Origin: Micromonospora vinacea
GTDB taxonomy: Bacteria; Actinomycetota; Actinomycetes; Mycobacteriales; Micromonosporaceae
NCBI RefSeq assembly: GCF_015751785.1
Contig: NZ_JADOTY010000001.1
Coordinates: 2,170,001-2,234,000, forward strand
Direction of reading: 5' to 3'
DNA length: 64,000 nucleotides
The translations under genes were made by a program, and so were the position numbers. The notes beneath the pieces are model-generated. The model ran no database searches and was not told where the DNA came from. It saw only the letters and a list, made by a program, of their open reading frames with translations. Position 1 is the first letter of the stretch; every line of letters starts with the position of its first letter. Positions 50,820-59,305 of this stretch are shown piece by piece.

Positions 50820-51680
50820 ATGGCGTTGAGCGCCGAAGAAAGTGGTCGGCTCGCCGCGCTGCTCAGCAGGCAGGACGAACGGGTCACGACTCGATGGACC
50901 GAGATCGTCACCAGTTCGTTGCGTGGCCGGCTGAGCCAGGCGGAGCTGCGCCGACAGGTCCAGGACCTGCACCGCGCCATCGTCTCCACCGGCGAGCAGG
51001 GCATCATCGACCTGTCCGCCGAGAACGCCGCCGAACTGCGCGCCGCGCTCTCCGAGCTGTCTCGTGGCCGGGCCCGGCAGGGCTTCTCCGCCACCGAGAC
51101 CACTGTCAGCATCTTCGCGCTGAAGGACGTGCTGGCCGAGCTGGTGCAGGAGACCGGTGGCCCGAACGCGCTCCCGGACTACGTCGCCTTCTCGAAGCTG
51201 GTCGACGAGATGGGGCTGTTCACGTTCGAGAGCTTCGTCCGCACCCGGGAGAGCCTGATCGCCGACCAGGCCGAGCAGCTGCTCGAGCTGTCCACGCCGG
51301 TGGTCAAGCTCTGGGAGGGCGTCGTCGCCGTGCCGCTGGTCGGCACCCTGGACTCGGCCCGGGCCCAGGTCGTCATGGAGCGGCTGCTCCAGACCCTGGT
51401 CGACACCAGCTCGCCGTACGCGATCATCGACATCACCGGCGTACCGGCGGTGGACACCCAGGTCGCCCAGCACATCCTGAAGACCGTGGTGGCCGCCCGA
51501 CTGATGGGCGCCGACTGCATCATCTCCGGCATCCGCCCGCAGATCGCGCAGACCATCGTGGCGCTCGGCATCGAGTTCGGCGACATCGCCACCAAGGCGA
51601 GCCTCGCCGACGCGTTGCGCCACGTGCTGCGGCTCAACGGGGTGGAGACCGCTCGCCGCCAGCCGCGTCGGGACGCCTGA
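50820..51680 (+). CDS. rsbR: RsbR-like stressosome protein
   Basis: 286 aa from ATG 50820 behind AAGGGGG. The N-terminal helical part (about 1-160, RsbRD-like) replaces the globin-like sensor of Bacillus RsbRA. The C-terminal STAS domain (about 165-275) has VVAVPLVGTLDSARAQVVME and IDITGVPAVDTQVAQHIL; the Thr in VDT is the equivalent of an RsbR phospho-acceptor. RsbR and RsbS form the large stressosome shell. It overlaps the rsbS start by one base. Confidence 0.88.
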   Translation: MALSAEESGRLAALLSRQDERVTTRWTEIVTSSLRGRLSQAELRRQVQDLHRAIVSTGEQGIIDLSAENAAELRAALSELSRGRARQGFSATETTVSIFALKDVLAELVQETGGPNALPDYVAFSKLVDEMGLFTFESFVRTRESLIADQAEQLLELSTPVVKLWEGVVAVPLVGTLDSARAQVVMERLLQTLVDTSSPYAIIDITGVPAVDTQVAQHILKTVVAARLMGADCIISGIRPQIAQTIVALGIEFGDIATKASLADALRHVLRLNGVETARRQPRRDA

Positions 51681-52090
51681 TGGAGAGGGTGCCGATCCTC
51701 AAGATCGGTGACATCCTGCTCGTCTCCATCCAGCTCGACATGTCCGACCAGACGGCGGTCGCGCTCCAGGAAGACCTGGCCGAGCGGATCGTCGCCACCG
51801 GCTGCCACGGCGTCATCATCGACATCACGGCACTGGACATCGTCGACTCCTTCGTCGGGCGGATGCTCTCCACCATCGCCTCGATCTCCAAGGTGCTGGA
51901 CGCGGAGACGGTGGTGGTCGGGATGCGTCCGGCCGTCGCCATCACCCTTGTCGAACTCGGGCTGTCACTGAACGGCATCCGTACCGCGCTGAACGTCGAG
52001 CGCGGCATGGAGCTGATCGCGGCGGCCCACGCCGACGAGCTCGACTACCAGCTCGACGACGATCCGGACGCCGAGACGGCCACGCCGTGA
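51680..52090 (+). CDS. rsbS: RsbS-like stressosome STAS protein
   Basis: 136 aa, one STAS domain beginning RVPILKIGDILLVSIQLDMS. The phospho-Ser of RsbS is present in IVDSFVGRML. RsbS holds RsbT in the complex until phosphorylated. Start ATG overlaps the rsbR stop (ATGA) and the end overlaps rsbT by 4 bp. An acidic tail (DDDPDAE) follows the domain. Confidence 0.88.
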   Translation: MERVPILKIGDILLVSIQLDMSDQTAVALQEDLAERIVATGCHGVIIDITALDIVDSFVGRMLSTIASISKVLDAETVVVGMRPAVAITLVELGLSLNGIRTALNVERGMELIAAAHADELDYQLDDDPDAETATP

Positions 52091-52506
52091 CCGCGGGCAT
52101 CGACCTGGGCCAGCCACAGGCGCAGTCGGTCCGCAGCGATGAGGACGTGGTGCGCGTCCGGCAGTTGGTCCGGGCCGTGGCGGTGACCGTCAAGCTGTCC
52201 CTCGTCGACCAGACCAAGGTGGTCACCGCGGCGAGCGAGTTGGCCCGCAACACCCTGGTGTACGGCGGTGGCGGTTCGGTCGAGGTGACTGTCGTGGACA
52301 ACGGCCGACGCAAGGGCGTGCAGATCGTGTTCGCCGACTCCGGGCCGGGCATCGCCGACCTCGACCTGGCCATGACCGACGGCTACACCAGCGGCGGCGG
52401 CCTCGGCCTCGGGCTCAGCGGGTCGCGACGCCTGGTCGACGAGTTCCAGATCGAGACGTCAGCGGAGGCCGGTACGCGGATCACGGTCACCAAGTGGTCC
52501 AGGTGA
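52087..52506 (+). CDS. rsbT: RsbT-like switch kinase
   Basis: 139 aa from GTG 52087. It is a small GHKL ATPase: N-box ASELARNTLVYG, G1 FADSGPGIADL and G2 GGGLGLGLSGSRRLVDEF. RsbT phosphorylates RsbR and RsbS, then leaves to activate a downstream phosphatase (RsbU in Bacillus). No RsbU gene of the standard form follows, but a PP2C response regulator does at 54888. Confidence 0.9.
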   Translation: MTAGIDLGQPQAQSVRSDEDVVRVRQLVRAVAVTVKLSLVDQTKVVTAASELARNTLVYGGGGSVEVTVVDNGRRKGVQIVFADSGPGIADLDLAMTDGYTSGGGLGLGLSGSRRLVDEFQIETSAEAGTRITVTKWSR

Positions 52507-53516
52507 ACGGCGACGCTGTCACCGACAGTGGCATCTGGTTCCGGGTGGAGGCCAGCAGCGCGGCGAGCGCCGTCCGGCGGGCCGCCGAACGCCTCGGCGC
52601 ACAGGTGGAAATGGGCGAGGCACGCATCGCCGACCTGGCCATCGTCGCGGCCGAGCTGACCAGCAACCTGGTCAAGCACGCCGACGAGGGCGTCCTGCTG
52701 CTCCGGCCGGTACGCCGCGCCGGGCAGGCCGGGGTGGAGTTGTTGGCCATCGACTCCGGGCCCGGCATGGCCGACCTGACCGTCTCGTCCCAGGACGGGC
52801 ACTCCACCACCGGCACACTCGGCATCGGTCTGGGGGCCATCGTCCGGCAGGCCAGCTGGTTCGACGGATACTCGCTGCCCGGCCGGGGCACCGTCCTCGC
52901 CGTGCAGGTGTGGCCGGCCGAGGCCGCACGGCCGTCCTGGGCCGGCGCCCTCACGCGTCCGCTGACCGGTGAGACGATCAGCGGCGACGGCTACGCCGTG
53001 CGGGTCGTCGACGGGCGGCACCAGGTGCTGGTGAGTGACGGGTTGGGGCACGGCCCGCTGGCCGGGGCCGCCACCGAGGCGGCGCTCGCCGCGTTCCGCG
53101 ACGCCCCGGCCGGCCCACCGGCGATGGTGGTCGGTCACCTGCACCGGAGCATGTCGCACACCCGGGGCGCCGCGCTCGCCGTCGGCGAGCTGCTGCCGGA
53201 GGCCGGGGTGCTGCACTATGCCGGCCTGGGCAACATCGCCGGCGTGGTCGTCGAGGGTGACGGCCGCCGCCGAGGGCTGGTGTCGCTGCCCGGCATCGCC
53301 GGCCACCAACGGCCCACGATCCGGGAGTACGACTACCCGTTCGGTCCCGGCGCCCGGCTGGTCATGCACAGCGACGGGGTGGTCGACCGGTGGCGGATGA
53401 CCGACTACCCGGGCCTGGCAGAGCGATCTCCGCTGGTCATGGCGGCGACCCTGCTCCGTGACGCGGGTGTGCGACGTGACGACGCCTGCGTACTGGTCGC
53501 GAGGTCGTGGGCATGA
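52503..53516 (+). CDS. RsbT-like ATPase fused to RsbX-like PP2C phosphatase
   Basis: 337 aa from GTG 52503, which overlaps the rsbT stop as GTGA; GTG 52494 is also in frame. The N-terminal part (about 5-135) is a second GHKL ATPase (AELTSNLVKHA, IDSGPGMADL, GTLGIGLGAI). The C-terminal part (about 145-337) is a SpoIIE/PP2C-type phosphatase (VLVSDGLGHGPLAG, HYAGLGNIAG, VMHSDGVVDRW). RsbX resets stressosomes by dephosphorylating RsbR and RsbS. The fusion puts opposing activities on one chain. Confidence 0.85.
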   Translation: MNGDAVTDSGIWFRVEASSAASAVRRAAERLGAQVEMGEARIADLAIVAAELTSNLVKHADEGVLLLRPVRRAGQAGVELLAIDSGPGMADLTVSSQDGHSTTGTLGIGLGAIVRQASWFDGYSLPGRGTVLAVQVWPAEAARPSWAGALTRPLTGETISGDGYAVRVVDGRHQVLVSDGLGHGPLAGAATEAALAAFRDAPAGPPAMVVGHLHRSMSHTRGAALAVGELLPEAGVLHYAGLGNIAGVVVEGDGRRRGLVSLPGIAGHQRPTIREYDYPFGPGARLVMHSDGVVDRWRMTDYPGLAERSPLVMAATLLRDAGVRRDDACVLVARSWA

Positions 53517-54874
53517 TCGGGGAGCCGGCCGCGCTGCCGCTGCTCCAGATGGCACTGCGGGTCGAGCAGGACATCTTCGTTATCCGTCAGCGGGGGCGCG
53601 AGGTGGCCGCCGTGGTCGGCCTGGAACACCAGGACCAGGTGCGGATCGCCACCGCGCTCAGCGAGGTCGCCCGGGACCTGCTGCGGACGACCGGGGGAGC
53701 GGACGTCTCCTTCCACGTCGACGCGGGTGCCGACGGCCGGTTCCGCCTGCGCGCCGACCTGGCCCCGGTGTCCCCGCTGCCCGACGATCGCTACGAACCG
53801 CAGTCCGGCGCGGTGTCCCGACTGGTCGACACACTGAGCGTGTTGACCGTCGAGGGGGTTACGGTCGTACGGATGTCCCGACGAGTCCCGGCCAACGCGC
53901 CGACGCCGACCCCGGAGCGGCTCGCCGAGTTCCGTACCGAACTCGGCCGCACCGCGCCGGGCAGCGCGCTGGACGAGTTGACAGTGCAGAACGGGCAGCT
54001 CATCGCCGCACTGGACGAGGTGCGCAGTCAGCGCGACGAGCTGGCCGTGCTGAACGAGGAGCTGGCCGAGACCAACCGCGGCGTGCTGGCGCTCTACAAC
54101 CAGCTCACCGAGGAGTTGGAGGAGACCAACCGGGGTGTCGTCGCCCTCTACGCCGAGCTGGACGAGAAGTCGGCCCAACTCCGGGCGGCGAGTGAGTCGA
54201 AGAGCCGGTTCCTGGCCAACGTGAGTCACGAGCTGCGCGCCCCGGTCACCGCGATCATCGGCCTGGGGCGGCTGCTCACCGACTCCGCCTCCGACCCGCT
54301 CACCGACGAGCAGGGCCGCCAGATCGACCTGATCCGTTCCTCGGCGGCGGACCTGCTCGGCCTGGTCAACGAACTCCTCGACCTGGCCAAGGCGGAGTCC
54401 GGCCGGATCGAGCCGGACCTGGCCGAGGTCGACCTGCGGCCGGTCTTCGGTCAACTGCGCGGCACCCTGCGCGCCCTGGCCACCCGCCCGGGGGTGGAGC
54501 TGGTCGTGGAGGAGCCCACCGGGCCGGCCCTGCTGCGCACCGACGAGGTGCTGCTCGGCCAGGTGCTGCGCAACCTGCTGCACAACGGGTTGAAGTTCAC
54601 CGAGCGCGGCGAGGTGCGACTGCGGGCCAGTCAACACGGCGACCGTTGGCAGTTCCAGGTCAGCGACACCGGGCCGGGCATCCCTCCTGAGCTGCACGAC
54701 CGGATCTTCGAGGAGTTCTACCAGGTCCCCGGAGCCACCCGGGTCGGCGGCACCGGCCTCGGCCTGCCGTACGCCCGGCGGTTGGTGACGCTGCTCGGCG
54801 GTTCACTGGAGCTGACCAGCGCGCCCGGCGAGGGCAGCACATTCACCGTCTCCCTGCCCACCGGTGGGGCGTGA
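53513..54874 (+). CDS. Stressosome-linked sensor histidine kinase
   Basis: 453 aa from ATG 53513, overlapping the previous stop (ATGA). An N-terminal ATPase-like or sensor region (about 1-120) precedes a coiled coil (about 150-225) containing a direct repeat built on ETNRGV-ALY. A HisKA domain follows with NVSHELRAP (His near 237), then HATPase_c with NLLHNGLKFTE, DTGPGIPPEL and GTGLGLPYARRL. There is no transmembrane segment, so it is cytoplasmic. It should phosphorylate the receiver of the next gene. Confidence 0.88.
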   Translation: MIGEPAALPLLQMALRVEQDIFVIRQRGREVAAVVGLEHQDQVRIATALSEVARDLLRTTGGADVSFHVDAGADGRFRLRADLAPVSPLPDDRYEPQSGAVSRLVDTLSVLTVEGVTVVRMSRRVPANAPTPTPERLAEFRTELGRTAPGSALDELTVQNGQLIAALDEVRSQRDELAVLNEELAETNRGVLALYNQLTEELEETNRGVVALYAELDEKSAQLRAASESKSRFLANVSHELRAPVTAIIGLGRLLTDSASDPLTDEQGRQIDLIRSSAADLLGLVNELLDLAKAESGRIEPDLAEVDLRPVFGQLRGTLRALATRPGVELVVEEPTGPALLRTDEVLLGQVLRNLLHNGLKFTERGEVRLRASQHGDRWQFQVSDTGPGIPPELHDRIFEEFYQVPGATRVGGTGLGLPYARRLVTLLGGSLELTSAPGEGSTFTVSLPTGGA

Positions 54875-54887
54875 CCGCGTGGACGGC

Positions 54888-56417
54888 ATGCCGACAACCA
54901 TCCTGGTGGTCGACGACAGTCGTACCAAGCGTTACCTGCTGGTCAGCTGGCTGACCCGGGCCGGGTTCACAGTGCTGGAGGCCGAGAACGGCGCCGAGGC
55001 GTTGGCTCGGGTCGAGGTGGACCGGATCGACCTGGTGGTCCTCGACGTCCGGCTGCCCGATCTGAGCGGTTACGAGGTCTGCGAGCAGATCAAGGCGCGG
55101 CATCCGGCGATGCCGGTCATCCACGTGTCGGCGCACGCCGTGGACGTGGCCGACCGCGCCCAGGGGCTGACCCGGGGCGCGGACGCGTACCTGACCGAGC
55201 CGATCGAGCCCGAGGAGCTGATCGCCACCACCCGGGCGGTGCTGCGCTACTACCAGGCGCGGCAGCGTGCCGAACTGCTCGCCGAGCGGCTGCTCGGGTT
55301 GGCCGACACGACCGTCGCGGTGCACGCCGCGCCGACCTTCGCGCGCCTGCTGGAGGCCGCTGCCGAGGGCGCCGCCCAGATCTTCAAGAGCCCGGCGGCG
55401 GTGATCGCGGAAACCTTCGACGGTGACTGCCTCGCGGGCGTCTGCGCCGGCCCCGGCGCGGTGGCCGCCGTGGTGCCGTGGGTGGTGGACGACACCGGGG
55501 TGCCCACCGGCGCCACGGTCCGGGTGGAGGCCCCGGCGAACTGGGCGCTCGTCGACTGGCCGACCGACGACACGGTGACCGTCGCCGCCGCCCGACTGCG
55601 CGAGGACCGGGCCCCGCTGTACGTGGTGGTCCCGACCGCCACCCAGACCGCGCGGACCCCGGTGCTCAAGCAGCTGGCTCAGGCGGTGGCGGCGGCCGTC
55701 GAGGGGCAGCGCTCGTTCGACGAGGAGCACCGGATCGCTGTCACCCTCCAACGCAGCCTGCTCCCGCGCGGGCTGCCGACCGTTGCCGGCCTGGACCTCG
55801 CGGTGCGCTACGAGCCGGCCAGCGCGCAGACCGAGGTGGGCGGCGACTTCTACGAGCTGGTGATGCTCGACGGGCACCTGCTGCTGGCGATCGGGGACGT
55901 CGCCGGCCACTCGCTGCACGCGGCGACCGTGATGGCCGAGCTGCGGCACGCGGTGCGGGCGTACGCGGTCGAGGGCCACCAGCCCGGCGAGATCCTGCAC
56001 CGGGTCAACGAGCTGATGCGGACCCTGCTGCCGAACGAGTTGGCGACGCTCTGCGTACTGCTGCTGCACCCGCCGACCGGACGGGTCCGGTTGGCCAGTG
56101 CCGGGCACCTTCCGCCGCTGATGATCATGGATGGCAAGGTCGAGTTCGTGCAGCACTCCGCGCCGCTGCTCGGCGTCCGCGCGCCGCGCCCGGCCGACCT
56201 GGAATTCGTGGTGCCGGCCGGAGCCACGCTGGTCTTCTACACCGACGGGCTGATCGAGCGGCGGGACGCCACCATCGACGAGGGGCTGGCCGCGCTGGCC
56301 GCGAGCGCCGCGACGGTCGACGGTGACCTGGACCAGTTCTGCGCCCGACTGCTGGTGGAGCTGGCCCCACCGGAGATCCAGGACGACGTCGCAGTTGTCG
56401 TCCTGCGCCGCCGCTGA
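54888..56417 (+). CDS. Response regulator with GAF-like linker and SpoIIE/PP2C phosphatase
   Basis: 509 aa from ATG 54888; GTG 54879 is an alternative. The receiver domain (about 3-120) has VVDDSRTKR, the phospho-Asp in LVVLDVRLPDL and a Lys-site change (TEP). A GAF-like region (about 140-270) follows, then the PP2C domain (about 290-509: EVGGDFYELVM, AIGDVAGHSLHAA, LASAGHLPPLM, FYTDGLIERR). It is the likely RsbU-type output enzyme, acting on STAS antagonists such as the one at 50300-50656. It is the last gene of the unit. Confidence 0.88.
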   Translation: MPTTILVVDDSRTKRYLLVSWLTRAGFTVLEAENGAEALARVEVDRIDLVVLDVRLPDLSGYEVCEQIKARHPAMPVIHVSAHAVDVADRAQGLTRGADAYLTEPIEPEELIATTRAVLRYYQARQRAELLAERLLGLADTTVAVHAAPTFARLLEAAAEGAAQIFKSPAAVIAETFDGDCLAGVCAGPGAVAAVVPWVVDDTGVPTGATVRVEAPANWALVDWPTDDTVTVAAARLREDRAPLYVVVPTATQTARTPVLKQLAQAVAAAVEGQRSFDEEHRIAVTLQRSLLPRGLPTVAGLDLAVRYEPASAQTEVGGDFYELVMLDGHLLLAIGDVAGHSLHAATVMAELRHAVRAYAVEGHQPGEILHRVNELMRTLLPNELATLCVLLLHPPTGRVRLASAGHLPPLMIMDGKVEFVQHSAPLLGVRAPRPADLEFVVPAGATLVFYTDGLIERRDATIDEGLAALAASAATVDGDLDQFCARLLVELAPPEIQDDVAVVVLRRR

Positions 56418-56438
56418 TCCGTCACCTTTCGGGCTTCC

Positions 56439-57266
56439 TCAGCGCACCGAGCGGGCGTACGCGGCGGGGGACACCCCGGCCACGGCGGTGAAGTCGCGGA
56501 CCAGGTGGGCCTGGTCGCTGTAACCGAGGTCGGCGGCGAGGTCGGCCCACCTCAGCGGCCCACCGGCGGCCTGTTCGACAGCTTCCTGGAGCCGGTAGCG
56601 GCGGATCACCCACTTCGGCGCGACCCCCACGTACTCAAGGAAGAGTCGCTGCAACCGGCGGACCGGAACGCCGTGTCGCGCGGCGAAGTCGTCGACGCGC
56701 AGCACCGTCCGGTCGGTACGGATCGCCTCGGCCAGCCGTACGGCCTCCTCGGCCATCGGGTCCGGCTCCGGCTGCCAGGCGGTGAGGAGGGCGTCCAGTG
56801 CCCGGCAGCGCTCGTCGTCGCTGGCCGCCGAGGCGGGTGGCCCCGCTGACCTGTTCGGGCACACCGGAACGTCCGGGCGGGTCAGCCGGCCGGCGGGCAG
56901 CGGCACCCTATGGCCGGTCAGCTCACTGACCGGCCGGCGCCAGAACGGGTGGAAGCCGCCGGGGCGGAACTGCACCCCGCACACCCGACCGGTGCCGCTG
57001 AGCGTGATCCGGAACAGGTCGCGGCCCACCCCGGCCACCTCGCCGGATTCGGGCCCGTCGTCGTCCCGTTGGAACACCACGTTCACCGCCGGGTGCGGCA
57101 CGATCCGCTGCTCGAACGGCGCGCTCAACCTCCAGTCGATCAACCAGTAGTGCTCGACCCACTGGCGCAGCGACTCCGCCGGCAGGTGTCGGCGGAAGCG
57201 CACCTCGCGCAGCAGACGCCCGGGGTCGAGAATGCCCCGGCTGTCGCCACGCGGTCGCTGTCGCAT
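56439..57266 (-). CDS. AraC-family transcriptional regulator
   Basis: 275 aa from ATG 57266. The N-terminal domain (about 20-150) resembles DUF6597-type sensor domains (RHLPAESLRQWVEHYWLIDW ... GVQFRPGGFHPF). The C-terminal AraC DNA-binding domain (about 175-272) has two helix-turn-helix units (FAARHGVPVRRLQRLFLEYV and DLGYSDQAHLVRDF). It is divergent from the TIGR03086 gene with a 31-bp spacer and may regulate it. Confidence 0.87.
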   Translation of the reverse strand: MRQRPRGDSRGILDPGRLLREVRFRRHLPAESLRQWVEHYWLIDWRLSAPFEQRIVPHPAVNVVFQRDDDGPESGEVAGVGRDLFRITLSGTGRVCGVQFRPGGFHPFWRRPVSELTGHRVPLPAGRLTRPDVPVCPNRSAGPPASAASDDERCRALDALLTAWQPEPDPMAEEAVRLAEAIRTDRTVLRVDDFAARHGVPVRRLQRLFLEYVGVAPKWVIRRYRLQEAVEQAAGGPLRWADLAADLGYSDQAHLVRDFTAVAGVSPAAYARSVR

Positions 57267-57297
57267 TTGTTCAAGACCACCCTCATACGCTGGCCCT

Positions 57298-57882
57298 ATG
57301 TCCACTCAGACTAGCGAGCTGCTGGCGGCCGCCGCGCCGCGAACCGTCGATGTCGTACGGGGTATCTCCGACGACCAACTGGACCTGCCCACACCGTGCA
57401 GCGACTACCTGGTCCGTGATCTGCTCAACCATCTCTTCCAGGTGGTGGTCAACTTTCAGGACCTGGCCCAGAAGCGACAGGTGGAGTGGGCCGAGAAGCC
57501 CGACCACCTGGGCGACGGCTGGCGGGACCGCTTCGAGGTGGAGACCGGCCGGTTGATCGTCGCCTGGTCGGACCCGTCCAGCGTGGAGGGCATGTCACCG
57601 CGTATGCCCATGCCGCAGTCCGCCATCGGCGGTATGGCCCTGCTGGACCTGACAGTGCACGGCTGGGACCTCGCCGTCGCCACCGGCCAGCCGTACCACC
57701 CGGCCCCGGAGGCGGTGGCCGAGCTGCACACACTGGTGGAGCAGTTGGGCCCGACGGCCCGGAAGATGGGCGTCTTCGCCGACCCACTACCCACCCCCAC
57801 CCCAACCCCCGACCTGACCCCCAACCTCGCCCACCTGCTGACCCAGACCGGCCGCACCCCCACCTGGCCCCAAACCCCCTAA
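57298..57882 (+). CDS. TIGR03086 family metal-binding protein (DinB/MDMPI superfamily)
   Basis: 194 aa from ATG 57298. It has the helical-bundle features of the mycothiol-dependent maleylpyruvate isomerase/DinB fold: SDDQLDLPTPCSDYLVRDLL (opening helix and PTPCSDW-like motif), a His in DLLNHLF and LDLTVHGWDLA with the metal-site His. Function of the TIGR03086 branch is unknown. No RBS precedes the ATG, so the mRNA may be leaderless. The last 35 residues are a Pro/Thr-rich tail. Confidence 0.85.
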   Translation: MSTQTSELLAAAAPRTVDVVRGISDDQLDLPTPCSDYLVRDLLNHLFQVVVNFQDLAQKRQVEWAEKPDHLGDGWRDRFEVETGRLIVAWSDPSSVEGMSPRMPMPQSAIGGMALLDLTVHGWDLAVATGQPYHPAPEAVAELHTLVEQLGPTARKMGVFADPLPTPTPTPDLTPNLAHLLTQTGRTPTWPQTP

Positions 57883-57896
57883 CCCCGCCCCGCCCT

Positions 57897-57973
57897 CGTC
57901 GATCATGGAGTTGTGGTGCCTGGTTTGGCGTGACACAGGCCCTTTGTCACCCACCACAACTCCATGATCGACG
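57897..57973. repeat. Intergenic inverted repeat, GTCGATC type (element C)
   Basis: 77 bp with perfect 22-bp arms starting CGTCGATCATGGAGTTG and a 33-bp loop. The loop contains a second stem GTGACA/TGTCAC. It lies 14 bp after the TIGR03086 stop and 98 bp before the PadR start. It is the best-preserved dyad in the window and would make a strong RNA hairpin. Confidence 0.85.
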
Positions 57974-58070
57974 GGCGGGGCGGGGCGGGGCAGGGCGGGG
58001 AGGGTGGGGTGGGGTGGGGTTCGGCGGGTGGTTGTTGACTGGGGTATTCGCTGGGTGAATAGTGGGCGGG

Positions 58071-58607
58071 GTGTCCACGCCGCATGTTCTGCTCGGGTTG
58101 CTCGCTGGGGGCAGCCGGCACGGTTACGAGCTGAAGCGTGCGCACGACGAGCGGCTGCCACGGGCTCGGCCGCTGGCGTTCGGGCAGGTCTACGCCACTC
58201 TCGGCCGCCTCGAACGCGACGGGCTGGTGGCCGCCGCCGGGCAGGACCGGGTGGCCGGGCCGGATCGCACGGCGTACGCGCTGACCGACCAGGGGCGGGA
58301 CGCGCTGGACCAGTGGCTGTCCACTGTGGAGCCGCCCATGCCGTACGTGGTCAGCACGCTCTTCGCCAAGGTCGTGGTGGCGCTGCTGGTCGCCGACGTC
58401 GAACGGGCCCAGTCCTATCTGATCGCCCAGCGGGCCGCGCACACCGCACGGCTGCGCGAGCTGACAGTGGTCAAGGCCGACCCGGCCGCCACCCTCAGCG
58501 ACGTGGTCGCGGCCGATTTCGCGATCGCCCACCTCGACGCGGATCTGCGGTGGCTGCACGCCACCCTGGGCCGGGTCGCCGACTGGCACCGGGAGGTGCA
58601 TCCGTGA
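58071..58607 (+). CDS. PadR-family transcriptional regulator
   Basis: 178 aa from GTG 58071; GTG 58062 is also possible. The PadR winged helix occupies the N-terminus (STPHVLLGLLAGGSRHGYEL ... FGQVYATLGRLERDGLV, about 2-70) and a helical dimerisation domain follows (about 95-178). It overlaps the ABC ATPase by 4 bp and so is co-expressed with the exporter it presumably represses. Confidence 0.88.
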   Translation: MSTPHVLLGLLAGGSRHGYELKRAHDERLPRARPLAFGQVYATLGRLERDGLVAAAGQDRVAGPDRTAYALTDQGRDALDQWLSTVEPPMPYVVSTLFAKVVVALLVADVERAQSYLIAQRAAHTARLRELTVVKADPAATLSDVVAADFAIAHLDADLRWLHATLGRVADWHREVHP

Positions 58608-59305
58608 CGCAACTTCAGGCTCGCGGCGTGGTTCGGGCGTACGGCCCGACGCCCGCACTGCGCGGCGTGACGCTCGACGTGGCCGAGGGCGAGATCGTCG
58701 CCGTCACCGGGCCGAGCGGCTGCGGCAAGTCGACACTGCTGCACTGCCTGGCCGGGATCCTCCGGCCGGACGCCGGCGAGGTCGCCTGGCGCGGGCACCG
58801 CATCGACACCTTGTCGGAGGCGGCACGATCCCGGCTGCGGCGCACCGAGTTCGGGGTGCTGTTCCAGTTCGGTCAACTGGTGGCCGAGTTGACCGCCGCC
58901 GAGAACGTCGCTCTGCCCCTGCTCCTCGCCGGCACGGGGCGGCGAGAGGCACGGACGGCGGCGTTCACCTGGCTGGAACGGTTCGGGGTGGCCGAGGTGG
59001 CCGACATCCGGCCGGGGGAGATGTCCGGGGGTCAGCAGCAACGCTGCGCCACGGCGCGGGCGCTGGTGACGGAGCCTCGGGTGCTCTTCGCCGACGAACC
59101 GACCGGCGCACTGGACACGCTCACCGGCGAGCAGGTCCTCACGCAACTGGTCCGGCTCGCCCGTGAACAGCGCACCGCCGTCGTGCTGGTCACCCACGAG
59201 CCGCGGATCGCCGCGTACGCCGATCGGGAGGTCGTGCTGCGGGACGGCCTGGTGGACCACACCGGCCTGGGGCTCGACGTCCCGCTGGCCGGCGGTGCCC
59301 GGTGA
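58604..59305 (+). CDS. ABC transporter ATP-binding protein (LolD/MacB-like)
   Basis: 233 aa from GTG 58604 with GGGAGG upstream. All ATPase motifs are intact: Walker A GPSGCGKST, Q-loop FQFGQLV, signature MSGGQQQR, Walker B VLFADEPTGALD and switch His in VTHEP. The short form belongs to exporters that pair with FtsX-type permeases. It is coupled to PadR upstream and overlaps the permease gene by 4 bp. Confidence 0.9.
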   Translation: MTQLQARGVVRAYGPTPALRGVTLDVAEGEIVAVTGPSGCGKSTLLHCLAGILRPDAGEVAWRGHRIDTLSEAARSRLRRTEFGVLFQFGQLVAELTAAENVALPLLLAGTGRREARTAAFTWLERFGVAEVADIRPGEMSGGQQQRCATARALVTEPRVLFADEPTGALDTLTGEQVLTQLVRLAREQRTAVVLVTHEPRIAAYADREVVLRDGLVDHTGLGLDVPLAGGAR

